This document shows, in pieces, positions 53,206 to 63,008 of a DNA stretch of 64,000 nucleotides. The position numbers and the translations under genes were made by a program. The DNA is taken from positions 35,583-99,582 of the forward strand of contig JARKIF010000124.1 in NCBI GenBank assembly GCA_029378245.1, given 5' to 3'. Below the pieces are notes generated by a model. That model saw only the letters and a list, made by a program, of their open reading frames with translations, was not told the DNA's origin and did no database searches. The stretch is from Roridomyces roridus. Taxonomy: Eukaryota > Basidiomycota > Agaricomycetes > Agaricales > Mycenaceae. Position 1 is the first letter of the stretch, and every line of letters starts with the position of its first letter.

Positions 53206-55507
53206 TCAATTCTGCGGCCTCAACTTCCATGTCGGAGCACGATTTCGCGCCGTCCGCCTCACATTTGTCGAAACCTCGGAGAGAGGCGCTGGATCAGGTC
53301 TGTGGTCACTGCTCTCGTCTCCGTCCTCTTCGTCCGTGAGCACCTCGACTTTCTTCTTCTTCGTTTGACGTCGGCTTCTGGTGGCCGGTGGGGCAATTTC
53401 AGCGTCGTAAGTGGATATTACCTCGAAAACCTGAGCACCCCATTCCTCTTCCCACTCCGCCGTCCCCTGTAAAATAGCGACAACGTCGGTTACACTTTGG
53501 ACCCGATCAGGGTGAGCAGTCGCAAGAGAGACGAGGTCTGCGTCTGAGAGGATGAATGTGCGCAGTCGAGCGGCCCGCAGAGGATCCGAGGTGTGCGCTG
53601 CATCGACCCACCGCGTTAGACGCTCATGCAGCGGGACACGTTGTGCTATGGGACGGTTTGCGGGACCGCGCCGCCGCTTTCGCTTCGTTCCCTTTGGTGG
53701 ATCCAACATCACACGACCAGCGTCATCTTCATCTCCAGCCCACACAGCACCATCGTCCGCCAGATAAAGGAATCTACCGGGGAAGAAAACAGTCTTATCG
53801 TACTGGCGAAATGGATCACCCAGATGGGGGCGGTCGCAGCACCATGAGGTTGAAATAGCAAGAGCTGCGAGACCTGGTTAGCCAAAGGTAGCTGAGGTAC
53901 ACTCGTCGTACCGTGTTCGGACTCGTCGGCGAGATACCGTCGAATCATATCCCGAAGGCATAGCGTGGATCGAACATAGAGAATCATCGCGAGTCCCGCA
54001 CGATCCGGTTTCTTCGAATCTTTCAGCAGGCGTCCAGAGATGGGACGGTCTGGATCGGTTCCTTCGGCGCCGAGAGCGTCGAGGGAGGCCGTATAGGCCC
54101 ATGGCTCGGGCATGACAATATAGACCGATGGTTGGCCTCGACGTCCACATCTACCCGCTCGTTGTAACGCCGTGCACATATTTTGAGGACAACCGTAGTC
54201 AATCACAGCGTCGATATCACCGACGTCGATACCCTGGGCTCATCTCAGCATCGGATAAAACAAAACAAACCGCTCACTCACGGTCGAAGCACCCTCCGTT
54301 CCATGGAGGATCTTGCAGGTCCCATCAGGATCAGAGAAGTCGTTGAATATCTTGGTCAGATAGTCCTGAGACATTCCGCTGTGGTAGTGGCAGACGATGC
54401 CCGTTCCTTGGAGGTGAGGAGGGAGAAGTTTATCAACAATACAGCTGCATCGCTAGCTTCTTGGCGATTATCATGAAAGACGATCGTTTTGCGGAGAAAT
54501 GTGTGCGGAGATCCAATAAGAAAATTCAAGTTTCGAAGGTCCGAGAGCTTTCCGACGATGGGATGAGTAGCGTAACTCGTGTTGGGACGATTGGAAGATA
54601 GCTTGATAGAAAGAATATTCGATGGGTGGAATTGCAAGTGATCAACGACGGCGGATTTAATATGGGGAGGAAAGGTTCCGGAAAGAACTTCGAAAGGAAC
54701 ACCTTTACGCAAACGCAAACGGAGATCTTTGAGGGAGCCCCACGAGGGACGAAATGCAGACAATCCAAACCGGGGCAGACCGGCGAGGACATGGTTGTGG
54801 CCTTCATCAACGTGAACACGGGAGATGGTCTTTGTGAACTGGGGTACATCGAGGAGGCGTGCGAGACGAGGTAGATGCCCTTGGAATGTCTTCAGCTGCT
54901 CCGGCTGGACTATGAGATGTTGATAGTAGCCAGTGCGAATCCTCTACATGAACCGTCAATTTTGTGAATGAACGGCATATTTCAAGCACGCACCGCCCAT
55001 AACTCGGGATCGTTCGGCGTGTCCTCATTGATACATACAGTCTTGATGCCCCACCGCTCGAATTCCGCCGCCTGGATGTGGAAATATCTCGATTAGCTCC
55101 GCTTGCTTACTGCCCAGAACAGTGACACGCACCTGTACTACCTGCAACCGCTTCAACGGGGATATGGTGATGGACGTGCTCGTTGGATGAAGCAGATTTG
55201 GGAGTATCTGACACAAAGTCTTGCCGGAGCCTGTCCCGCAATCGACGATGACATCTCGGCCGCGTGATAGCGCGACGGTCGCTTGCAGCTGAAACGGGCG
55301 GGGAACAACATGCTTCGGGGTGGCAAAGAAGGCGATGATACAAGCGCGTATGGATTCGGTGGCCTCGTGGGGGCTCAGGCTCTCGATGTATGGGGTCGTG
55401 GTCGTATCTTGAGGTAGAAGATCGTAGAAGAGGCTTTTGAGCTCAGCCGGCGTTAATTCGTGGAGATTTGGTGGTATCAAAGGTGGATTGGGTATATAAG
55501 TATCCAT
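53206..55507 (-). pseudogene. RecQ-like DEAD/DEAH helicase, one probable frameshift
   Basis: Five exons are deduced: 55507-55133, 55070-54993, 54943-54282, 54233-53912, 53864-53206, with introns of 47-62 bp. Motifs in order: PRPFQLQATVALSRGRDVIV (Q motif), DCGTGSGKT (Walker A), ISPLKRLQ, CINEDTPNDPELWA, IVQPEQLK, VDEGHNH (motif II, Gly for Ala), LSGTFPPHIK (motif III), KTIVFHDNRQEASDAA, IVCHYHSGMSQDYL, ILHGTEGAST, GIDVGDIDAVIDYG and TALQRAGRCGRRGQP (motif VI). The C-terminus carries a CCDR segment and a basic stretch (KGTKRKRRRGPANRP). Near 54430 the frame changes by one base (VLL/KLLPPHLQ), with no intron borders to explain it, so this copy may be dead. It resembles RecQ-type helicases of basidiomycetes. 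Confidence 0.8.
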
Positions 55508-55529
55508 TGGGTATAGAAATGGGGTCGTG

Positions 55530-55628
55530 CGACGACGGCGAGGGCCGCACGACACAGTGGAAGCAGAGGGAAGCAGAGAGCTGGCAGATCACGTGAATTC
55601 GCCAAATTAGGAAATCGGCGCGTCCTAT
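55530..55628. repeat. Inner inverted repeat, right, of the two-gene element
   Basis: Inverted copy of 49981-50080. The helicase start codon (55507) lies just inside it, mirroring the DUF6589 start on the other side. Confidence 0.85.
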
Positions 55629-55647
55629 TGAAGATCCCCGAGATCGA

Positions 55648-55962
55648 CTGGTCTGTCTATCGACATATCATAGACAGACCAGGCTCTGGTCTATTCGGCA
55701 CTGTTAATCACGGTTCGGATGGGACTCGAGACATTGTTTCTACATATACTCGTGTACTTTCTGTACATCTTAGAGCCATAATGGCTGAATCTTTGACTTC
55801 AAGTCTCCTTTGTGCCCCGTGGAGGATGAAGAGAGTGAGTTGTGTGTATGTAATGGCTCGGCTGATCACGTGCAATAGCCTTATTGGGATTGATCGCTTG
55901 ACTCGAATCGATCAAACGAAATCGACCGGTCTGTCTATCGACACTCTCATAGACAGACCGGT
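55648..55962. repeat. Right-end hairpin pair of the two-gene element
   Basis: Hairpin R2 pairs 55648-55660 (CTGGTCTGTCTAT) with 55670-55682. Hairpin R1 pairs 55925-55938 (ACCGGTCTGTCTAT) with 55949-55962. Stems of 13 and 14 bp, loops of 9-10 nt. About 240 bp lie between them, more than the ~80 bp between L1 and L2. Confidence 0.85.
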
Positions 55963-56088
55963 TCCGGTCTAGAGTCGCTCCCGAGATTCAAACTATCTCC
56001 GGACCTATTTGAGCGGGAATTTTGGGCAGAGAACGGGGTTGTCGTCGAGCTGCTGGGCGAGCATAGTATGCTTGCAAGCGTTTCCTAA

Positions 56089-56517
56089 CGGTATGTCGAC
56101 TTGTCCTCCATTTTCTTGTCGAACTGAGCGTCGTTCAACAGCCCGATGGGCTAACGAGATGTCCCACGCCTGAACAGTCCTGCGTATTTGACCTTCTTCC
56201 TTTCTCCCTCGCGTCTCACATGTCTCCCAACTCTGGTGCATCTCCACCTGGACGAACGCGTCCCGTCGACGCAGGTTGCTGCGTCGGCTCAGGTTGCCAA
56301 GCGTGACGCTGAGTTGGGTATCTTGAACTCGAAGCAGTCTACTTTTTATTTGTTGTTACAATTGTGTAGTTGGACGATGAAATTGCGTTTGAAAAAAACA
56401 ATACAGTGGAAAGAAAGTTTCTTCACTTGTGTGTTCAAATATCATTCTAGGACAATACACTGGGGCATAGTTGACTCTAGTTTACTTCTTTGGCGCATGG
56501 AAAATCACAACTAGGCT
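56089..56517. other. Duplicated 3' intergenic region
   Basis: The sequence is homologous to 46041-46292 (shared blocks include ctgcgtcggctcaggttgcc and cacgcctgaacagtc). It therefore belongs to a tandem duplication of a family A / family B gene pair. No gene inside. Confidence 0.55.
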
Positions 56518-58149
56518 TCAAGGAATGAGGACGGCGCCAATGGAAGATGTTAAAAACAACTCACTGCTTGTCCAACATGCCTTGTACAACCACGTATCAC
56601 GCTCAATACGCGCCTTGACTCCGGATAACACCTTCACCTCCAAACCCCTCCGACTCCGAAGTGAATCAAGTTTGGAGAGCACCGCCGGACTCGGCCCTTG
56701 ATCCAGCGGTACCAGCAATGTTGCCGACTTGAGGGAATAATGCGGCGCTCGACACCGTGATTCCAGTATGTTGAGGTAGAGGTCATAGTCAATGGACCCT
56801 GATGTGAGGTCAAAATGAATAGCCGATAGATGTGGGGCAACGGGAAAAAATGGATTTTCGGCGTGTGTTAGGATGACGAAAAGGTCTTTGGCGTCGGCGG
56901 TAATGTTGATGAGTTCCACGACGGACGAGTTATTGCTAAGGACAAAGGTGAGGGACTCGGGATCGAGCGGTGGCCCTTCGAGACAAAGCCTCCGAAGGGA
57001 GCAAGAGGAACGGCGAATGAAAGCTGATATGCTCTGCTTGCAATAACCTGGTGGCACATCGTGCACGTGGACCGCCATCTCCTCCAATGCGGGGGCCTTG
57101 AGATAGTTCAAGACCTGCGTCTGGCTGGCGTACAGACGTCTGAGATGCGGCAAAGACGTTTTGTGGTTGGTATGGTCCGGCCAAGGTGCTCCAAGCGATG
57201 CTTGAAGACGTGCCTCGACGAGGTTCGGCAATTGTGCCAATAGTCGACGGTGAGTTGGCCAATCAGCGTCCAAATCGTATCGAGTGATGTGATTGGGACG
57301 CGCAGGCAGCGAGACTGGAATGAAATGGTTCCCACTGTGCACTCCCACGTCCACCAGGCACGGTGCTACTCCGAAACACTCGATCCAGTCGATTCTGTTT
57401 TGGCTCTCGGGAGTATCCCACTCCAGCCATAGCCTGCGGAGTGCCGGAAGCTGGCCACGGAGCGAGTCCAAGCGAGGGACCAATGCGCTGGTCAAACGAA
57501 GACACAGCGCTTCCCAACGATTAGAATGCTCGGATAGGAATCGGAACAACTGGATTTGGGGGGCAGCGTTCCGCTCTTGGCGTCCGTAGAAATGAATTTT
57601 GAGACCCCGGGCTCGTTGGACCTGAGTCTGGATCATCGACAAGGAATGGAGGGACCCGGCGGCATCGACGTGGACCAAAGACCACAACGAGTGGGTGGAC
57701 ACCGCAATCGCTCGCCAGCGACTGCTGATCCACGTCAACACCCAGGGACTGTCCTTTGGATTGGGCCTGTATGCCGGTGACTTGGCTTGCTCGTCGGTGG
57801 GCAACGCCCACGAAAAGATTTGACCAAGGATTTCTGGTGGCATCCGCCTCAGAGGGGACAGAATCCCGACGTTCTTGGTGCGATATTCGGATAGCAGTGC
57901 GTGTTCCCTCAGGAGTACCTTGAGCCTGTCCTCCAGCCGTGATATCTCATCCTCTACGCAGGCTAGACGCGCGTCGGCTTTGGATACGACTTCGCGGACG
58001 TAGAGCCGCTCAGAGTCTTGTGGTGGGTCGTTGGTATTCATCAGGGTTAAATGCCGGGCTAGGGTCCCAAGATCTGTGGTGACGCTCAAGTCGAGCTCTG
58101 GTCCTTCTGGGATGGTCAAGGCGCCGCACTCAGTACATCGGAGCGCCAT
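56518..58149 (-). CDS. Family B coiled-coil F-box protein, full length
   Basis: 543 residues from ATG 58149 (MALRCTECGALTIPEGPEL). The N-terminus has one CxxC pair. A coiled coil (ARLACVEDEISRLEDRLKVL) precedes the F-box (LRRMPPEILGQIFSWALP to STHSLWSLVHVD). The remaining 380 residues form leucine-rich elements (VQRARGLKIHFYGRQ, LPALRRLWLEWDTPESQ, LPHLRRLYASQTQVLNYL, SCSLRRLCLEGPPL). The C-terminus is the family's own (GLEVKVLSGVKARIERDTWL). The frame is uninterrupted, making it the only complete family B member here and the reference for the two broken ones. Inferred role: SCF adaptor of unknown target. Confidence 0.85.
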   Translation of the reverse strand: MALRCTECGALTIPEGPELDLSVTTDLGTLARHLTLMNTNDPPQDSERLYVREVVSKADARLACVEDEISRLEDRLKVLLREHALLSEYRTKNVGILSPLRRMPPEILGQIFSWALPTDEQAKSPAYRPNPKDSPWVLTWISSRWRAIAVSTHSLWSLVHVDAAGSLHSLSMIQTQVQRARGLKIHFYGRQERNAAPQIQLFRFLSEHSNRWEALCLRLTSALVPRLDSLRGQLPALRRLWLEWDTPESQNRIDWIECFGVAPCLVDVGVHSGNHFIPVSLPARPNHITRYDLDADWPTHRRLLAQLPNLVEARLQASLGAPWPDHTNHKTSLPHLRRLYASQTQVLNYLKAPALEEMAVHVHDVPPGYCKQSISAFIRRSSCSLRRLCLEGPPLDPESLTFVLSNNSSVVELINITADAKDLFVILTHAENPFFPVAPHLSAIHFDLTSGSIDYDLYLNILESRCRAPHYSLKSATLLVPLDQGPSPAVLSKLDSLRSRRGLEVKVLSGVKARIERDTWLYKACWTSSELFLTSSIGAVLIP

Positions 58150-58202
58150 CGCAAGTGGGAAGTGGAAGGCGTGCACAAACAAAGTGAATCGCATTATCTA
58201 AT

Positions 58203-59493
58203 CTAAGCGCCAAACGCATGCGCATCGAAAAACGGCAAAATATTCGCCGACGTCGCATTGAAGGCCGTAACCCCTCCACCATCTACACCCAACGTCGTAG
58301 GCCACGAGTGCCCGAGATTATCCACCGTGAACCCGCTCACGACCGCGTCATTACTTTGCGCAGAGCAATTCGACGTCTTGAGGGTCGTGAAGGCGTGCGG
58401 GTGGGATACCAGCGCGAAGACGCCAAGGTCGGGAGATTCGGAAGGAAGGGAAGCACAGCCATTGCGATTCGCCCAAGCTTCGCGGTATTCCGTGATATTG
58501 GGTGTCGCGTCTGCAGGCTCGTTAGCTGGAGACAGTGCCAAGATGAAGGGCATACATTCAGTTCTGCCCTCCTGATCTGCCGTCTGTCCGTCGAAGGGGA
58601 TGACGGTGTCTGCTAGCCCGTGAAAGTTGATGATCGGAATGGGGCGCCCAGGGTTACAATCGACGGGGTTTGCACCGGCGTATAGCGCGGGCGAAACGGG
58701 GGCATAGGCTGCAAAGAGGCTGGCAGTGGCAGGCGTGCAGGCGAGGAGGTTGGTGAATGCACCGCCATTGCTCTTGCCCGCGGCGTAGAAACGATTCGAG
58801 TCGAGGCAGAGATTCTCCGAGAGTAGCTGGACCATTTGCTGCGTGAAGGCGATCTGAAATACGGTTGGCGATATGGATTGAGAGAAAGAGATGCACATAC
58901 ATCGTCGACACCAGGCTGGAGAGTGCGATGAGATGGAAGACTTGCTCATGACAGTAAAGACGCACTGGGGAATAGGGTGCGCCTTGCCATGCACGAATGC
59001 TCTCATTGCCGTTCTTACCTGGGCTTAACAAGGAGGTGAGTAAGAGCTGAGCGAGGACTAAGAGGATATCTCACCCGAACTGCCCATTGGGATACACGGC
59101 AACGATGCCCTACCAAGGGCCTGAGCCACGAACCGTAGATTCAACCCCACCAAGACTCACCCTGCCGTTGAGCGTCAAGCCTGGCTCTGAAAACCCCGTG
59201 ATTAACTCCTGCTGCTCATCGTCCGCCCTGAACCCGTGAAACGACAGGACTAGCGCGTGCGGGACACTGGGATCGTAGGCACCAGGGATGTGCACGAGGA
59301 AGGACCGGTCGCCCATCGTTATGTTCGCATGATTGGTGTCGTCGAGTTGCCACGAGGACGAGCTGGCGCTGCATCCGGCTGTCGCGTTGCTTGGAGCTTG
59401 TGAAATGACCGGCTGGGAGTCTGTACGTCTACAATGGCGCGGAATGGCGTTGACCGAGGAAAGAAATAGGGCTGAAAGATAGAGAAAACGCAT
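58203..59493 (-). CDS. Secreted esterase (feruloyl esterase / LpqC-like)
   Basis: The gene starts near 59493 with a signal peptide (MRFLYLSALFLSSVNA). Exon 1 ends after ITGFSEPGLTLNGR. A short exon (GIVAVYPNGQFG), a third (GKNGNESIRAWQGAPYS) and a junction to GVDDV follow. The last exon runs from IAFTQQMVQLL to 58203. Visible alpha/beta-hydrolase features: HALVLSFHGFRADDE near the oxyanion site, the nucleophile in YAAGKSNGGAF, a probable acid in HGLADTVIPFDG, and the histidine in VDNLGHSWPTT. The layout matches polyhydroxybutyrate-depolymerase / CE1-type feruloyl esterases, which release phenolic acids from plant walls. Conserved cysteines (CLDSNRF, LLACTPA, NGCASLP) fit a secreted enzyme. 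The substrate is not certain. Confidence 0.8.
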
Positions 59494-59766
59494 CGAACAC
59501 CAGGCTCGTCGAAAAGAGTGAAATTGGTGGAGAAAGAGAGGATGAGACGAGGGTGAGGCTTCTAGTACGTAGGACTTGGTAATTGACGGCGGCGAGGTCT
59601 TGAGAGTAGTCGAAAAGCAGTTTTTGGAGCCAGTTATCGAGGGCAAGCAGCCAGCTCCACATATCGACTCGGAGAACCAGTGAGGGAGGCAGATACGAGA
59701 TTGTCGTCGCATGGCTCGGCTCACGTATCTGAGATCGGAGATGGCAACGGCTGATCCGTTCACTCG

Positions 59767-61300
59767 TTGCTCTTCTCGATGTTTTTATTCAGACCCGTTC
59801 GCTCAAGGCCATATGTTCCATATGTCCCAGAAATTCAAACTTACGCCGCCCGGGCTCGCCAAGTGAGAACTTCACGATCTGCAAGTTGGCCGATTATCGC
59901 AAAGGAAAGCAAGGTGTCCCGGGCAATCGGCCTGTTTTCAGTCCGTGCGCCGCAGCAGGGAGCGACGAAGAGGTACGTGCTGCGTGGCAATGCAGTCCCT
60001 TTCTGAAGTTGTCCAGTGTAAGTACATGGCTCGGGATACCCCTCCGCGAGAACCACGTCCCGCGGTGCAATTTGAGGCTTTACGGAAACGCGCAGACTCT
60101 ATTCAAGCCTACGTTGACATGCTCGAGAGGGTATTCCAGGACGTCTACAGTTTCGATTGCACGAGGTCGGGTTGACGAGGAGATCACCCGCGAGTCTACT
60201 GTGACGAAGCAGCGTCTCAAGGCAAGTGGTTTACTCTAATCAGGGCGCTGGCAAATACTGACGCTTCGACTAGGATTATGGGACCTTGGCTGCACGACGT
60301 AACTTCCCCAGTGCATTTCACCAATAGACTCTCGCGAGGTGTCGCCGACCCCTTTGCGCAGAAGTTCAGCTCCACCTCCGCTGGACTGAACGGTGTCGAC
60401 GCATCTGATGCCGAGCTTGACTGGTCCAGACACTTGCCTCGTGAAGTGCCACTGGCACTGGATAGACGGGACACGACAAGGTCCTTGACCGGAAACTCTT
60501 CATCACCTGGTCTTAGCATCGACCCATCGCCGTTTCCTCGAGACACACACCTCTCGGTGACAATGGCGACCTCCCATTCGCAAACGCCGCCGCGGGCTTT
60601 ATCAAGGCTCAGTGCAGGCGGTCCAGCATCTCGTCCAAGCTCTACGACCGCTAGGGACATATTTTGCCAACAGAGATGATCGCATCGTGGCAGATATGTA
60701 TATGTCGGTGAGTCGATCTTGGTGAATGGGTGTTTCTTGCGGCTGACAAACTTGAAGGAACGGCTAGCTCTGCTCGCGCGTCTTGGGCGCCCCCCATTTG
60801 TCGCGCGAATTTTGCCAGCACAACTACCCCGATGCTTTTCGTCAGACCATCTCCTTTTCATTGCCCTTCCTTACACGCCAAGCTTCGCCCGTCAAGGTAG
60901 AGTACACCGAATCGTCCTTCAATCACCGGACCTATAGCTGTGCACACAGGCAGCCGAGAACATCCTCGAGCTCATGGATACGTGGCAAACTCTCTACGGT
61001 CTACGGTACAGCCCGGCGACGATCCTTCAAGTCATCTACGGCGGTGCCAAAATCCTTTTCCTTTCGGCACTCCAGGCGACATATTGTGCAGGGCTCGCTG
61101 GGGATTGCGCTGGCGCACGTGCAGCAGTGTCTCGCTTGACGAGTTGGGTCGGGGTGAAGGATATGCTGCGTTCTGTGCTGGAGGACAAGGTGCTGCCTCT
61201 ATCAGTGTGCGTCGGATGGCGCGGAGGGGCGTCATGGAGGATGTCCTGGGGAGCCCGGGCACACAGCTGATTCCTGCACCTGGGCAACCGAGTATCGGAG
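59767..61300 (+). pseudogene. Zn2Cys6-type transcription factor remnant
   Basis: A plausible family trace is scattered over several frames. Near 60020-60130 lies a post-zinc-cluster segment (CKYMARDTPPREPRPAVQFE and LRKRADSIQAYVDMLERVF). Near 60945-61080 lies AAENILELMDTWQTLYGLRY followed by SPATILQVIYGGAKILFLSA and LQATYCAG, the last helices of the fungal-specific regulator domain. A proper six-cysteine cluster is not readable upstream, and the parts between sit in different frames (for example 60278-60679). Some shifts could be introns. I think it is a degraded nirA-like regulator, but it could be a live gene with many introns. Confidence 0.4.
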
Positions 61301-62990
61301 ACCAACGGGGGCGGCCACGTCTTGTGGGGCCCTGCGGGCATACCGTGGGTGTATGGCGAGAACGATGCGACTCAACCTCCGCTGGACGATTTGGAGTGGT
61401 CCCAGATGTCAATGGACCGTTTGAGGCATTCCAGGATCTCGGGGCCGTACGTTCACGGCGCCCTGCGTCACGCAGGGTTTCTTCCCTTGTTGTCAAAATC
61501 CGAGGCTGCTGCTGGACTACTCAGGAATCTCAAGGCACTGGCGCCGCTGCATCAAGTCTCGGCCATCTTCGCTGAGCGTCTTTTTCACCTCCTTCCATTC
61601 GCCGAGCAGGAATTCTCTCTGGTGGCACGTCTTGCGCCGCTTTTGCGTCCCAAAACCGGCTCGACGGTGTTCGGGCGGCAGCTTGGGGACCAGGTGCAGG
61701 AAGATACGCCAGATGACGACGGCCATGACGCCCGAGTCGTGGCGCGATATATGGAGGGCAGCGTTACCTGCTGGGAGGGTAGACGTTCAGACGCAGATGA
61801 TATTCCACTTTTACGAGGAGTCGCATACGCACGATTGGGTCCTTCGTGCCTTCCAATCGTTATCGGCCCAAGTGACTGGGGTGCTTCCAGGGTTCGCCGC
61901 TTGGTCAGGTATGCATGCACCTCATCCGTTCTTCTCCAGTATCTTTATCTCTTTTCCAGTTGGCAGTCATGGGCCTACCTTGATCGTCGTTGGCATCGCT
62001 ATGCAAGGACGACATCCTGCCTCGTCCAAGCGCTGGACGTGTATGAAACTGCGGGACAACTGTACATACATCTCTTATTGCTATCAATACAAGCCTGTAC
62101 TCGATGCATACTTCTCCTCACTTACAATCCTTCGCTACTGTTTACCTCCTCTGCAGCGTTGTTCGTCGCGGATGCTGCACTCTGCGCCTCGGCTTCCTTG
62201 GATAACAGTCAGTGTTGCCCAGTTAGAAATGGGAACTTGAAGCTCACAAGCCGCTTGGCAATTGCCTTCGCGATCCTGATTTCCCTGAACTTTTCATGCC
62301 TCTTCCTGTTCCTGGCCAAAACAGCTGGACTCGAAGGCTTCCGGGGCTTCCGAGGTTTCGGAAGGGACTCGACTGTGAGGCTCTCCGATTCCGCTCCCTT
62401 CCCCATAATCATGGTCAACAGAGTTGAAACTTGATTCTCTTATTCAAGAAACTCACAGCGGGGGCATTTGCGTCCACGTCGTTTCGTCTTTTACGCTGCT
62501 TTGCTTTCCGGCCCCTCCCGGCCTGCCCGTCGGCAGGGGCCCTCGCCGCACTCGCGCCCATGCCCATGTTCGTCGACGTTCCCTAGATGTTGGTCGGTTG
62601 CACATCCGTTGAATCTGGTCATGTCCTCCTCACGCGTTCGCCGTTCTTGCTCGATCGCTCAGCAGGCATAGTGAGAGAGAGAGAGGATGGCGTTGATGGC
62701 TTGGTCCGGTCTCTTTGTTTCTACCGTCATCCTCAACATCCATGACAACCTATAGACGTCTGGTTCTTTCTCCTTTACGCCCTGTGATTCCCTGCAACTG
62801 GAATGGAAGCAAACGACAGTAATACTTAGGGCGCTCTCATTAATTTCTTCCCGACAAAGCAATCCAGAAAACATCCGCCCGTCCGTCGGGGGCCGCTCTC
62901 CTTTGTGCCAATTGTCTTCCCTACTGGAGCTTGTCTCTTTGTTCGCTCCAACTTGGATGTAAATCAAGCATCTAAAGAGGCAAGTCTCCC
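61301..62990. other. Region with one long unexplained open frame
   Basis: A plus-strand frame at 61322-62434 is open for 370 codons. It has hydrophobic stretches near its end (AIAFAILISLNFSCLFLFLA) but no family I recognise, and competing frames are open too. It could be the downstream part of the regulator gene or chance. 62435-62990 holds nothing recognisable. Confidence 0.3.
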
Positions 62991-63008
62991 TCTCTGCTCC
63001 CTCAAAGC

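Larger units (their letters stand above)
48231..55971. mobile_element. Two-gene TIR element: DUF6589 plus RecQ-like helicase
   Basis: This 7.7-kb element begins TAGGCTCGAATCC and ends in the inverted equivalent (TAGACCGGAACC read from the right). The host sequence (A)GAGTCGCTC is duplicated on both sides (48222-48230 and 55972-55980). Inverted similarity continues inward in blocks: hairpin 1, a gtcgatttcgtttgat block, hairpin 2, gtcgatctcgg, then about 100 bp from caataggacgcgccga onward. Two convergent genes fill the interior. A 1.57-kb CACTA-like element sits in the left arm; without it the element is about 6.2 kb. Neither gene resembles a classical transposase, so its mode of movement is unknown. 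Confidence 0.85.
47031..56088 (+). pseudogene. F-box/LRR gene split by the DUF6589-RecQ element
   Basis: From ATG 47031 the first 400 codons (to 48230) form a complete family A protein: an F-box (LLLPEELLIEIA to TLWTQVVVDL), LRRs (GLTHLDLRGYPYPAPENS, QSLTHLDLELHES, PHLTHLGLHGTHGDQL), WPLLDVLALRPKP and VRWKRSQQESL. The next codon, TAG, is the first base triplet of the inserted element. On the far side of the element the gene resumes at 55972 (SLPRFKLSPDLFEREFWAE) and ends at 56088 (HSMLASVS). With the element and one target copy removed the frame is continuous with no other lesion. The existing product would lack only about 36 residues. Confidence 0.85.

Noticed and set aside
53206..55507. Helicase as a telomere-linked RecQ (TLH-type) gene marking a chromosome end
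   Set aside because: It lies inside a target-duplicated element in the middle of an F-box gene, and there is no TTAGGG array nearby.
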